Below the pieces are notes generated by a model. That model searched no databases and was not told the DNA's origin. It worked only from the letters and a program-made list of their open reading frames with translations. A DNA stretch of 5,249 nt. It comes from Allobrachymonas sp. GTDB taxonomy: Bacteria > Pseudomonadota > Gammaproteobacteria > Burkholderiales > Burkholderiaceae_C. The stretch lies in NCBI GenBank assembly GCA_018054915.1, contig JAGPIR010000109.1, forward strand, positions 1 through 5,249, in the 5' to 3' direction. A program made the position numbers and the translations under genes. Below are positions 1 through 5,249 of this stretch, piece after piece; position 1 is the first letter of the stretch, and each line of letters begins with the position of its first letter.

Positions 1-19
1 AATCCCGCCACGCCGACCA
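1..19 (+). tRNA. 3' end of a tRNA, probably tRNA-Pro (partial)
   Basis: The first 19 bases fit a tRNA 3' end exactly. They give the last three T-loop bases (AAT), the 3' side of the T stem (CCCGC), a 7-base acceptor 3' strand (CACGCCG), discriminator A73 and an encoded CCA ending at base 19. The acceptor strand implies a 5' end of CGGCGTG, so the first pair is C1-G72 next to A73. That combination is typical of bacterial tRNA-Pro, whose identity elements include G72 and A73. The anticodon lies outside the window, so the amino acid is an inference. A strong terminator begins 12 bases downstream, as expected for the end of a tRNA transcript. Confidence 0.8.
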
Positions 20-30
20 TTACATATATC

Positions 31-70
31 AACGGGTTAGCCCTCACAGGGGCTAGCCCGTTTTTATTTT
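31..70 (+). terminator. Rho-independent terminator of the tRNA transcript
   Basis: A 12-pair stem (33-44 with 49-60) has two G-U wobbles and closes a 4-base loop, CACA. It is followed at once by TTTTTATTTT (61-70), and A31-A32 can pair with the first two Ts. This is a textbook intrinsic terminator for rightward transcription from the tRNA. Read leftward, the hairpin is followed by an AT-rich but not T-rich stretch, so it would be at most a weak stop for the converging operon. Confidence 0.93.
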
Positions 71-259
71 CTGGGCGTATTGGTTTGGTGTGTGTTAGAG
101 CGCATCCAGAAGTGGGGGTAGCGGTCCCCGGGTTGGGGTGGTTGATGCGTCCGTCGCATTGCAGGCATTCGAGGATACAGCGATCAATGAACGGCGCATG
201 CTTTCTCTGGGCATTCGGTGCCTCGCAATGCTGGCCGGGGCCATGCGGAAACAGGGCTG
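71..259. other. Intergenic region between convergent transcripts; no gene supported
   Basis: About 190 bases separate the tRNA terminator from the stop codon of the leftward operon. Short open frames exist on both strands but none has a good ribosome site or a recognisable protein. A short inverted repeat (ATGCG and CGCAT around a 5-base loop, near 145-160) has no T-run and is not a convincing terminator. I see no promoter, repeat or RNA gene here. Confidence 0.6.
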
Positions 260-835
260 TCAAACATCGGGCATGGGCGGCAATGGATCGGCTGCCGATA
301 GCGGAACTTCTGTGCGGGCGGCGTTCATGACCATGGAGAGGAATGAATAGTAGCCGTGAATGCCAACCAGGTCCATCACTCCCTGTTCGCCGAACACGCG
401 TATCGCATCTGCCCAGGTGGTGTCGCTGACCGAGCGGTTCTGGTGCAACTCCATCGAGAAGGCATACAGCGTTGCCTCGTCCGCCGGCATGCCTTGCGGC
501 TGGCGTCCCTGGGCAATTGCAGCAATCGTGTCAGCCGATACCCCTTCGCGCGCGGCGATGGGCGCATGAATGGCCCATTCAACCTGTTGTGACCATTGGC
601 GGGCCGTGATCAGGATGGCCAGTTCAGACAGGCGCAGCCCCAAGGCGCTGCGGTAACGCAGGTATTCGCCCATGCGCTGCGCGTGCGCCATGAGTTCGGG
701 GCTGCGCAGCAAGGGCACGAACGGTGAAATCAGCGCGCCGCGAGGGCCATCGATGATTTCCTGTGCGTAGTGTCGCTGCGACTCATTCCATTGTGCCGGT
801 GCAAGCGGCGGGAGGCGATCGCTGTGGCGGTTCAT
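260..835 (-). CDS. Carboxymuconolactone decarboxylase / AhpD-fold family protein without cysteines
   Basis: This 191-residue protein is probably a cytoplasmic helical CMD/AhpD-fold enzyme; no signal peptide or membrane segment is seen. The family-typical core runs from about residue 65 to 98: SEL with E71, then R79, then VEW-x2-H with E86 and H90, then a REG turn. The N-terminal GPRG (30-33) and PFVPLLRSPEL region (38-48) are usual in the subgroup annotated only as 'CMD family protein'. A second conserved stretch, GIHGYYSFL, lies at 158-166. There is no cysteine in the whole protein. The CxxC of AhpD-type peroxidases is replaced by Q83 and E86, so thiol peroxidase activity is not expected. 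The ATG overlaps the aminotransferase stop by four bases (ATGA) and follows a run of six G on the coding strand three bases upstream, so the two genes are probably translationally coupled. It is the last gene of the operon. The substrate is unknown; a lactone, a keto acid or a decarboxylation/isomerisation step after transamination would fit. Confidence 0.88.
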   Translation of the reverse strand: MNRHSDRLPPLAPAQWNESQRHYAQEIIDGPRGALISPFVPLLRSPELMAHAQRMGEYLRYRSALGLRLSELAILITARQWSQQVEWAIHAPIAAREGVSADTIAAIAQGRQPQGMPADEATLYAFSMELHQNRSVSDTTWADAIRVFGEQGVMDLVGIHGYYSFLSMVMNAARTEVPLSAADPLPPMPDV

Positions 836-2169
836 GCGCCCCCCAGCGATGCAAGAGCTTCATCGATGGATTGCGCCAACAGGTCAACAATTTGCTCGAC
901 GTGCTGTTCGGTCACGATGAATGGCGGTGCCAGCAGGACATGGTCGCCCAGATTGCCGTCGATGGTGCCACCCATCGGATAGACCATGAGGCCATTGTTC
1001 ATGGCCTGGGCCTTGATTTTTGCGTGTAGTTTGTGCGAGGGATCGAATGGCGTCTTGCTGGAGCGGTCGCGCACCAGTTCAACGCCGACAAAGAGCCCGC
1101 GTCCGCGGATGTCGCCCACATGCGGATGGTTCCCCAGCCGTTCGCGCAACAGGCGCTGCAAGAGCTCACCCCGTGCACGCACCTGGGGCAGGAGGTTGTC
1201 GCGCTGGATTACCTGTTGCACGGCCAACGCGGCAGCGCATGCGGTTGAATGGCCGATGTACGTGTGGCCGTGCTGAAACATGCCGCTGCCCTGGCGAATG
1301 GCATCAATCAGCCGTTCCTGCACCAACAGGGCACCGATGGGCTGGTATCCGCCACCCAGGCCTTTGGCAATCGCCATCATGTCGGGCACGACGCCTTCCT
1401 GTTCCACGGCATACAGGGCCCCGGTGCGCCCCATGCCGCACATGACTTCGTCGGCAATGTAGAGGATGCCGTGGCGATCGCAGATTTCACGCACCCCTTT
1501 GAAATATCCCGGGGTTGGAGGAATGGCGCCAGCCGTAGCGCCCACCACCGTTTCGGCGCAAAAACCGATCACCCGTTGCGGTCCCAGTTCAAGAATCTTG
1601 TCTTCCAGTTCTTGCAGCAGGCGTCGGGTGTATGCATCCTGCGATTCTTGGGCGTGGCGGTCGCGGTATTCATAGCAAGGCGAAACGCGCCCGACATCCA
1701 CGAGCAGCGGGGCGAATTGCTTGCGCCGCCACTCGTTTCCGCCAACCGCCAAGGCGCCCAGGGTGTTGCCGTGGTAACTCTGGCGCCGGGCGATGAACAG
1801 CGTGCGCTCGGGCTGACCGATTTCGACAAAATACTGTCGCGCCAATTTCAATGCGGCTTCCATGGCCTCGGAGCCGCCCGACAAAAAATACACCTGATTC
1901 AGGCCCGCAGGGGCATGGGCCGCCAGGTGATCGGCCAGGGCCTCCGAAACCTCCGAGGTGAAAAAGCCCGTGTGTGCGTAGGCCAGCTTGTCGATCTGGG
2001 CGTGCATGGCCGCCAGCACATCGGGATGGGCATGACCCAGGCAGGAAACAGCCGCTCCGCCGCATGCGTCCAGATAGGACTTGCCATGCTTGTCGTAGAT
2101 GTGGACGCCCGATGCGCTGACAGCCACCCGTGGTGATGCCAGTAAACTGCGGTGAATGATGTGTGTCAA
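832..2169 (-). CDS. Class III PLP-dependent aminotransferase (fold type I)
   Basis: This 445-residue protein has the normal full length for a class III (omega-amino acid/GABA-type) aminotransferase, which moves an amino group from a primary amine or omega-amino acid to a keto acid. Visible signatures in order are: DACGGAAVSCLGH substrate-entry region (35-46), SGGSEA phosphate-binding turn (97-102), SYHG with the ring-stacking aromatic and His (131-134), CAETVVG with E206, IADEV with the PLP-pyridine-binding D240 (238-242), AIAKGLGGGYQPIGA with Schiff-base lysine K269, GHTY (301-304) and DIRGRGLFVGVEL with R357 (353-365). The best start is a TTG at 2167-2169, six bases after a GGGAG ribosome site. 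The next ATG (residue 55) would remove conserved sequence. It lies 50 bases after the regulator and overlaps the CMD-like gene by 4 bases. Pipelines often label such proteins 'aspartate aminotransferase family', which says little about substrate. A beta-alanine-, GABA- or diamine-type donor is possible but unproven. Confidence 0.95.
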   Translation of the reverse strand: MTHIIHRSLLASPRVAVSASGVHIYDKHGKSYLDACGGAAVSCLGHAHPDVLAAMHAQIDKLAYAHTGFFTSEVSEALADHLAAHAPAGLNQVYFLSGGSEAMEAALKLARQYFVEIGQPERTLFIARRQSYHGNTLGALAVGGNEWRRKQFAPLLVDVGRVSPCYEYRDRHAQESQDAYTRRLLQELEDKILELGPQRVIGFCAETVVGATAGAIPPTPGYFKGVREICDRHGILYIADEVMCGMGRTGALYAVEQEGVVPDMMAIAKGLGGGYQPIGALLVQERLIDAIRQGSGMFQHGHTYIGHSTACAAALAVQQVIQRDNLLPQVRARGELLQRLLRERLGNHPHVGDIRGRGLFVGVELVRDRSSKTPFDPSHKLHAKIKAQAMNNGLMVYPMGGTIDGNLGDHVLLAPPFIVTEQHVEQIVDLLAQSIDEALASLGGA

Positions 2170-2175
2170 GATCGG

Positions 2176-2180
2176 CTCCC
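2176..2180 (-). promoter_or_regulatory. Shine-Dalgarno GGGAG supporting the TTG start of the aminotransferase
   Basis: On the coding strand GGGAG is followed by the 6-base spacer CCGATC and then TTG at 2167-2169. The site decides the start, because no ATG or GTG lies nearby in frame and the conserved N-terminal region would be lost at the next ATG. The 50-base gap between the regulator and this gene shows no terminator hairpin and no clear promoter boxes. Confidence 0.65.
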
Positions 2181-2219
2181 GTTAAGTCGTGAATCAATGG
2201 TTAGGCCGTGGTGCGTCGT

Positions 2220-3155
2220 TTATCCCATTTCGACATTAAGCTGCGAAATAAAGCCCTCGCGACGGCGCACGGCGTTCAATGCGTGATCGCTCAAATCGCG
2301 AGCAACGAGATTGAGCAAACACTCGCAAAACACCACATAAGCCCCCATGCTGTTGCTGATGAAGCTGCTTTCATAGGGAATGAAAAACGCATGTCGCGCC
2401 GGTGGCACCAGTGGTGAGGCGCGGGTATCGGTCAGCGCAATCACCACCACGCCAGCCTGTGCCGCCACGCGCGCTGCATCGACCACCGTACGGGTGTAAG
2501 GCGCCATGCTCGAAACCACCAGCACATTGCCGGGCTCCATTTGCGCCAAGCCTTCGGCCACTCCGCCACCGGGACCATCCAAAAGCGCAACATCGGTTCG
2601 CAGCATGCCCAGGCCATAGGTCAGAAAACTGGCAAGTGAGTGAATTTGCCGCAGTCCAAACACGCGCACGCGCCGTGCATGGGCGAGCAGATGCGCTGCA
2701 TGCGCCAAATCTCCGGGATTGATCTGCCCCACGAATGTCTCGATGTTGCGGATGGATTCCTGGGACAGTCGTGCCACCACGTCCCACTCGGTTTCGGGTG
2801 AAATGTTGTGCGCGTCATTGATCAGGCGGTGGGCTTGCCGGGCGTAGAATTTTGGCGTGCTCTTTGTAAACGTGTCGCGAAAAACAGAATGAAAATCCGC
2901 AAACCCCTTGTAGCCCAGACGGGTGGCGAGGCGCGTCAGCGTAGAGGGGCTCACCTGCAACCACTGGGCCAGTTCGGAAATGGTCCACAACGCCGTTTCT
3001 TCCGGATGATCGACCAGCCGGCACAAGACACCATGCGCCTTGGCTCCCAGTGAAATTGCGCTTTCGTTGCGGCCTATGGCCAGTGCGAGTTGGCGCAACT
3101 CATCAACCGTTCGCGGCAGCCGGACGGGGGCTTTGGGTAGGGAAAATCCATCCAA
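2220..3155 (-). CDS. RpiR/MurR-family transcriptional regulator (HTH_6 + SIS)
   Basis: This 311-residue protein has the two-domain layout and usual length of RpiR/MurR regulators. The N-terminal HTH_6 domain covers about residues 15-95; its recognition region, with ISELAQWL, SPSTLTRLATRLGYKGF and ADFHSVFRDTF, spans 59-96. The C-terminal SIS domain covers about 140-280, with VRVFGLRQIHSLASFL (163-178), DGPGGGVAEGL (193-203), SSMAPYTRTVVDAA (215-228) and ALTDTRASPLVPPA (240-253). SIS domains usually bind phosphosugars. In this subgroup the first loop is G-x-R (GLR) rather than the G-x-G-x-S of sugar-phosphate isomerases, and such regulators also occur beside amino-acid transport and catabolism genes. 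The start is TTG at 3153-3155, nine bases after the in-frame stop of the C45 gene, with GAGAG overlapping the gap as a weak ribosome site. No ATG start is available: the next methionine is far inside the SIS domain. It probably controls this operon; the effector and the direction of control are not visible. Confidence 0.94.
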   Translation of the reverse strand: MDGFSLPKAPVRLPRTVDELRQLALAIGRNESAISLGAKAHGVLCRLVDHPEETALWTISELAQWLQVSPSTLTRLATRLGYKGFADFHSVFRDTFTKSTPKFYARQAHRLINDAHNISPETEWDVVARLSQESIRNIETFVGQINPGDLAHAAHLLAHARRVRVFGLRQIHSLASFLTYGLGMLRTDVALLDGPGGGVAEGLAQMEPGNVLVVSSMAPYTRTVVDAARVAAQAGVVVIALTDTRASPLVPPARHAFFIPYESSFISNSMGAYVVFCECLLNLVARDLSDHALNAVRRREGFISQLNVEMG

Positions 3156-3164
3156 AGCAATCTC

Positions 3165-4205
3165 TCAGCACAATGAATTGTTGCGCAACCGGTAAAGCGG
3201 CTGCCGCGACTGCCCGACATGAATCTGCCAGTCTACGGCCTGCGCATTGACTTGCATGACGGCCGTTGCAATCGTGTTTTCGTTGTCACTGTCATTCCGT
3301 GCATTACGGTAAATCGGAAACCGGACGTTGTCCTGGTCGAACATGATGTCCAGCGGGTGAATGCGCGCTCCTCGCGCGGCGCTTGCTGCAAGCATTTCTT
3401 CGCCGCGGATCTGGCGGTGTCCCGATGACCCCGTGACGATTTGCGGTTGGTCCCGATGTGCAGCATGCACCATGTGATTGGCATGCACACTTGGGTGCCT
3501 GATGGTCTGCACTGAACAGACGGCTGCGCAGAATTCCACGCTCACGAGCGCGTCGTGCCCGGACTGCGCCAGGGTGAAATGGAAGCCGCCTGAACGTGGG
3601 GAGTGCTGCAGCACATCCAGCGCCGATGAAAGGTCTGGCTGATCCAGCATCGCGCGCGCCAGCACCATTCGTGGAAGTCCCGGTGAAGTGTGCAAAATCC
3701 GCAGATTGTTCACCGTCATGGCCACTCCGTATTGGTTGACGGCAAAGGTGTGGCCAGGCAAGGAGCCCGGATAGACGAATGAGGTGTAGGAACCGCCTCC
3801 GTCTATTCTTATCTGTGCGATGGCGCAACGCCCGGAAAATCCGGGATCGCCATCTTCGTTATGCGCAAGGACGGCGCTTTGGTCCGGTGCGCTGTGTGGC
3901 AGTTGCACGGTGGTGCACCCATCAGGGGACATCGCATACAAATCGCCCCGGCAATTCCACAGAAACACCTCATCGGGGTCGAGGTCCAGTCCGGCCGCCA
4001 TGCCTTCAAGCTCTTGCCAGTAGGCCGGGAAATGCGCCTGAACCAACTGGCGCATGGCGGCGACGGGCGCGGAGTTGCGCCAGCGCATCACGTTTTCCCA
4101 TGCTTCGGTGTGCAGAAGGTGTTTATGCACCGCGTCGGCGCCGAAACGTCCCAGCGCCAGTCCCACGTCATAGGGCGTGCCCTGAATAGTCAAAAACGAA
4201 AGCAT
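3165..4205 (-). CDS. Peptidase C45 / penicillin acyltransferase-like Ntn hydrolase
   Basis: From the preferred ATG this is a 346-residue protein, close to the length of fungal acyl-CoA:6-APA acyltransferase (IAT). It is predicted to be an N-terminal-nucleophile amidohydrolase/acyltransferase that cleaves itself at a Gly-Cys bond. Family marks are: early G9-TPYDVG with LGRF (tolerates variation), a helical segment with YWQELEGMAAGL (62-73), WNCRGD (83-88), DGCTT with G96-C97 as the predicted cut site and nucleophile, AHNEDGD (114-120), GSLPGHTFAVNQYGVAMTVNNL (the core at 147-168) and HANH with N243, plus a T-I-A-T segment near the end. Known members hydrolyse or form amides of small amines and acids: IAT, and insect Tan, which cuts beta-alanyl amines. 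No signal peptide or membrane segment is seen, so it should act in the cytoplasm on imported substrate. ATG at 4203-4205 is preferred because AGGTGG sits just upstream; a GTG at 4209-4211 adds two residues and abuts the ATPase stop. The regulator follows after nine bases. Family assignment is secure; substrate is unknown. Confidence 0.9.
   Translation of the reverse strand: MLSFLTIQGTPYDVGLALGRFGADAVHKHLLHTEAWENVMRWRNSAPVAAMRQLVQAHFPAYWQELEGMAAGLDLDPDEVFLWNCRGDLYAMSPDGCTTVQLPHSAPDQSAVLAHNEDGDPGFSGRCAIAQIRIDGGGSYTSFVYPGSLPGHTFAVNQYGVAMTVNNLRILHTSPGLPRMVLARAMLDQPDLSSALDVLQHSPRSGGFHFTLAQSGHDALVSVEFCAAVCSVQTIRHPSVHANHMVHAAHRDQPQIVTGSSGHRQIRGEEMLAASAARGARIHPLDIMFDQDNVRFPIYRNARNDSDNENTIATAVMQVNAQAVDWQIHVGQSRQPLYRLRNNSLC
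3170..3189. promoter_or_regulatory. Possible operator: two adjacent palindromes just upstream of the regulator gene
   Basis: ACAAT-GA-ATTGT (3170-3181) is a perfect 5-base-arm inverted repeat. It runs directly into GTTGCGCAAC (3180-3189), a perfect 10-base palindrome. Both lie in the last codons of the C45 gene, 15 to 34 bases upstream of the regulator's TTG, in a locally AT-rich patch. A related palindrome, GAGTTG-GCG-CAACTC, sits at 3087-3101 inside the regulator gene. RpiR proteins commonly bind inverted repeats near their own gene, so autoregulation is possible. The sites are short, lie in coding sequence and could be chance. No convincing -35/-10 pair accompanies them. Confidence 0.2.
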
Positions 4206-4207
4206 TG

Positions 4208-4213
4208 CCACCT
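4208..4213 (-). promoter_or_regulatory. Shine-Dalgarno AGGTGG overlapping the ATPase stop
   Basis: The coding strand reads TAGGTGGCAATG: the ATPase stop TAG runs into AGGTGG, then CA, then the ATG of the C45 gene. The AGG core is five bases from the ATG. This favours ATG at 4203-4205 over the GTG that lies inside the site, and implies coupling of the two genes. Confidence 0.55.
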
Positions 4214-4940
4214 ACTCGACGTGTTGCAGGAAGTCCCGCAGGCGCGGGTTTTCCGGGTTGTCCAGGAGTTCGGCCGGCTGGCCATCCACAGTGATGTGGC
4301 CATGTTCCATGAAGATCAGCCGCGTGCCCACTTTGCGGGCGAATGCGATTTCGTGGGTGACCACGATCATGGTCATGCCATCCTCGGCCAATGACTGCAT
4401 GACCCGCAACACCTCTTGCCGCAGTTCCGGGTCCAGTGCCGAAGTTGGCTCGTCGAACAACATCAGTTTGGGTTTGACTGCCAGCGCGCGCGCAATGGCC
4501 ACGCGCTGTTGCTGTCCGCCCGACAATTCGTTCGGGTAATGGTGCTTGCGTTCGGCCAGACCCACCTTACCCAACAGCTCCTCGGCCTGACGCAGCGCTT
4601 CGGCCTTGGCAACGCCTCGCACTTGCCGTGGTCCGAATGCCACGTTTTCCAATGCAGTCATTTGCGGAAACAGGTTGAACTGCTGAAAAACCATGCCGGC
4701 TTCCTGCCGGATTTCGCGCACGGTTGAGGCGCCACCCCTGACACTCAGGCCATCCACCAGCAGATCACCGGAATCGATGGTTTCGAGCGCATTGATGCAG
4801 CGCAACAAGGTCGATTTGCCCGAACCGGACGGGCCAATCAGCACTACCACCTCGCCTTGCTTGATCGAGAAATTCACGTCCTCAAGCACGACCGTCGAGC
4901 CAAAGCGCTTGCTTACGTTTTTGAATTCAACCATGTTCAT
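4212..4940 (-). CDS. Polar amino acid ABC transporter ATP-binding protein (GlnQ/HisP type)
   Basis: This complete 242-residue ATPase belongs to the polar amino acid uptake (PAAT) family and powers import of an amino-acid-like solute from the inner face of the membrane. All nucleotide-binding motifs are intact: Walker A GPSGSGKST (36-44), Q-loop FQQFNLFPQMTALENV with Q86 (85-100), ABC signature LSGGQQQR (139-146), Walker B LMLFDEPTS with D163 and E164 (159-167), D-loop SALD (167-170) and H-loop H196 in VVTHE. The FNLFPQMTALENV stretch and a length of about 240 residues are typical of GlnQ/HisP-type subunits. The ATG overlaps the permease stop (ATGA), so the subunits are coupled; a second ATG two codons later is possible. 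The C45 gene begins directly after its stop. Family-level assignment is secure, but solute specificity comes from the binding protein, which is not in the window. Confidence 0.96.
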   Translation of the reverse strand: MNMVEFKNVSKRFGSTVVLEDVNFSIKQGEVVVLIGPSGSGKSTLLRCINALETIDSGDLLVDGLSVRGGASTVREIRQEAGMVFQQFNLFPQMTALENVAFGPRQVRGVAKAEALRQAEELLGKVGLAERKHHYPNELSGGQQQRVAIARALAVKPKLMLFDEPTSALDPELRQEVLRVMQSLAEDGMTMIVVTHEIAFARKVGTRLIFMEHGHITVDGQPAELLDNPENPRLRDFLQHVE

Positions 4941-5249
4941 AGGATGCGCATCCGCTTTTCAACCATTCGCAAGGCGAAGGTCAGTGAGCCAATCATCAGC
5001 AAGTACAGCAGGGCCACGCTCGTCCAGATCTCAACCGCCCGGAAGTTCGCTGCCATGATTTCCTGCCCCTGACGGGTCAGTTCGCCGACGCCAATTACGA
5101 TGAACAGTGACGTGTCTTTCAGGCTCACGATGAACTGGTTGCCAAGTGGAGGCGTCATGCGCCGGAAAGCGACCGGGCCGACCACAAACATCAGCACCCG
5201 CCAAGTTGGCAGGCCTAGGGCCAGTCCCGCTTCGCGCAAGCCCTTGGGC
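4937..5249 (-). CDS. Polar amino acid ABC transporter permease, C-terminal part (partial)
   Basis: About 103 C-terminal residues of an inner-membrane permease of the PAAT/HisMQ type; the 5' part lies beyond the right edge, and the frame stays open to the edge. The visible part starts in the cytoplasmic EAA loop that contacts the ATPase: PKG, then LREAGLALGLP, and VGPVAFRRMTPPLGNQF, the family's usual 'P-Q-A-x-R-x-x-x-P-P-L-G-N-Q' region with G replacing the first P-Q positions in part. LKDTSLFIVIGVGELTRQGQ follows, a hallmark of amino acid permeases in this family. The last membrane helix is about SVALLYLLMIGSLTFALRM, with a short basic tail, EKRMRIL. The stop overlaps the ATPase start by four bases. 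A TTG at 5237-5239 is an internal leucine codon, not the start. Confidence 0.95.
   Translation of the reverse strand, partial: PKGLREAGLALGLPTWRVLMFVVGPVAFRRMTPPLGNQFIVSLKDTSLFIVIGVGELTRQGQEIMAANFRAVEIWTSVALLYLLMIGSLTFALRMVEKRMRIL

Larger units (their letters stand above)
260..5249 (-). other. Probable single operon: transporter, amidohydrolase, regulator, aminotransferase, CMD-like protein
   Basis: Six consecutive leftward genes are joined by a 4-base overlap (permease/ATPase), direct abutment (ATPase/C45), a 9-base gap (C45/regulator), a 50-base gap (regulator/aminotransferase) and a 4-base overlap (aminotransferase/CMD). No intrinsic terminator is visible in the gaps. The main promoter and probably the solute-binding protein gene lie to the right of the window. 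The only gap big enough for an internal promoter is 2170-2219, and I see no good boxes there. Co-transcription is inferred from spacing. Confidence 0.8.

Noticed and set aside
97..259. Frame left open beyond the CMD-like stop codon on the minus strand (about 54 codons to the next stop)
   Set aside because: I considered readthrough or a lost C-terminal extension. The protein already has the usual family length and the extra codons resemble no domain, so chance is more likely.
138..350. 70-codon plus-strand frame starting GTG between the tRNA and the CMD-like gene
   Set aside because: It looks protein-like at first, but it lacks a ribosome site, more than 90 of its bases are antisense to the CMD-like gene, and no family is recognised.
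1249..2136. 295-codon open frame on the plus strand opposite the aminotransferase
   Set aside because: It is fully antisense to a gene with all catalytic motifs intact, shows no recognisable domain and has the His/Gly-rich look of a GC-driven shadow frame.
1670..2197. 175-codon minus-strand frame overlapping the aminotransferase in another frame
   Set aside because: The overlapping frame with conserved PLP motifs is clearly the real gene; this one has biased, unrecognisable composition.
3861..4394. 177-codon plus-strand open frame across the C45/ATPase junction
   Set aside because: It covers the 5' end of one real gene and the 3' end of another on the opposite strand; no domain or ribosome site supports it.
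4942..4953. Perfect 12-base palindrome GGATGCGCATCC at the end of the permease gene
   Set aside because: It encodes conserved-looking basic tail residues and lies inside an operon with an overlapping gene start; a single short GC-rich palindrome is expected by chance.
5237..5239. TTG as a possible start of a small 100-residue protein
   Set aside because: The frame continues upstream to the window edge with PKG before it, matching the EAA-loop region of a permease, so this is an internal leucine codon.

Overview
The window looks like a chromosomal stretch of a GC-rich proteobacterium. A betaproteobacterium (Burkholderiales, Bordetella/Achromobacter or Comamonas type) is my best guess. The basis is the GC-rich coding style, the combination of gene families and the tight ATGA-type gene overlaps. 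No taxonomic marker gene is present, so this is an inference.

Layout. At the far left, reading rightward, are the last 19 bases of a tRNA (probably tRNA-Pro) and its strong rho-independent terminator. About 190 bases without a convincing gene follow. From base 260 to the right edge, six genes all read leftward with gaps of 0 to 50 bases or 4-base overlaps, so they probably form one operon whose start lies beyond the right edge. In transcription order they are: (1) the C-terminal end of a polar-amino-acid-type ABC permease, cut by the window edge; (2) its ATPase; (3) a peptidase C45 / penicillin acyltransferase-like Ntn hydrolase; (4) an RpiR/MurR-type regulator with HTH and SIS domains; (5) a class III PLP aminotransferase; (6) a cysteine-free carboxymuconolactone-decarboxylase/AhpD-fold protein.

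How the genes may work together (inference). The transporter would bring a small amino-acid-like solute into the cytoplasm. The C45 enzyme has no visible signal peptide and carries the family's self-cleaving Gly-Cys site; it would cut an amide bond in that solute. The aminotransferase would remove the released primary amine, and the small CMD-fold protein would act on a downstream product. The RpiR regulator would sense an intermediate. The substrate cannot be read from the sequence. Candidates are an N-acyl or beta-alanyl amine, a dipeptide-like amide or another acylated amino compound. This combination is the part of the window most worth following up.

No mobile element, CRISPR array, long repeat or phage gene is visible. 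The many open frames on the plus strand opposite these genes look like composition shadows.
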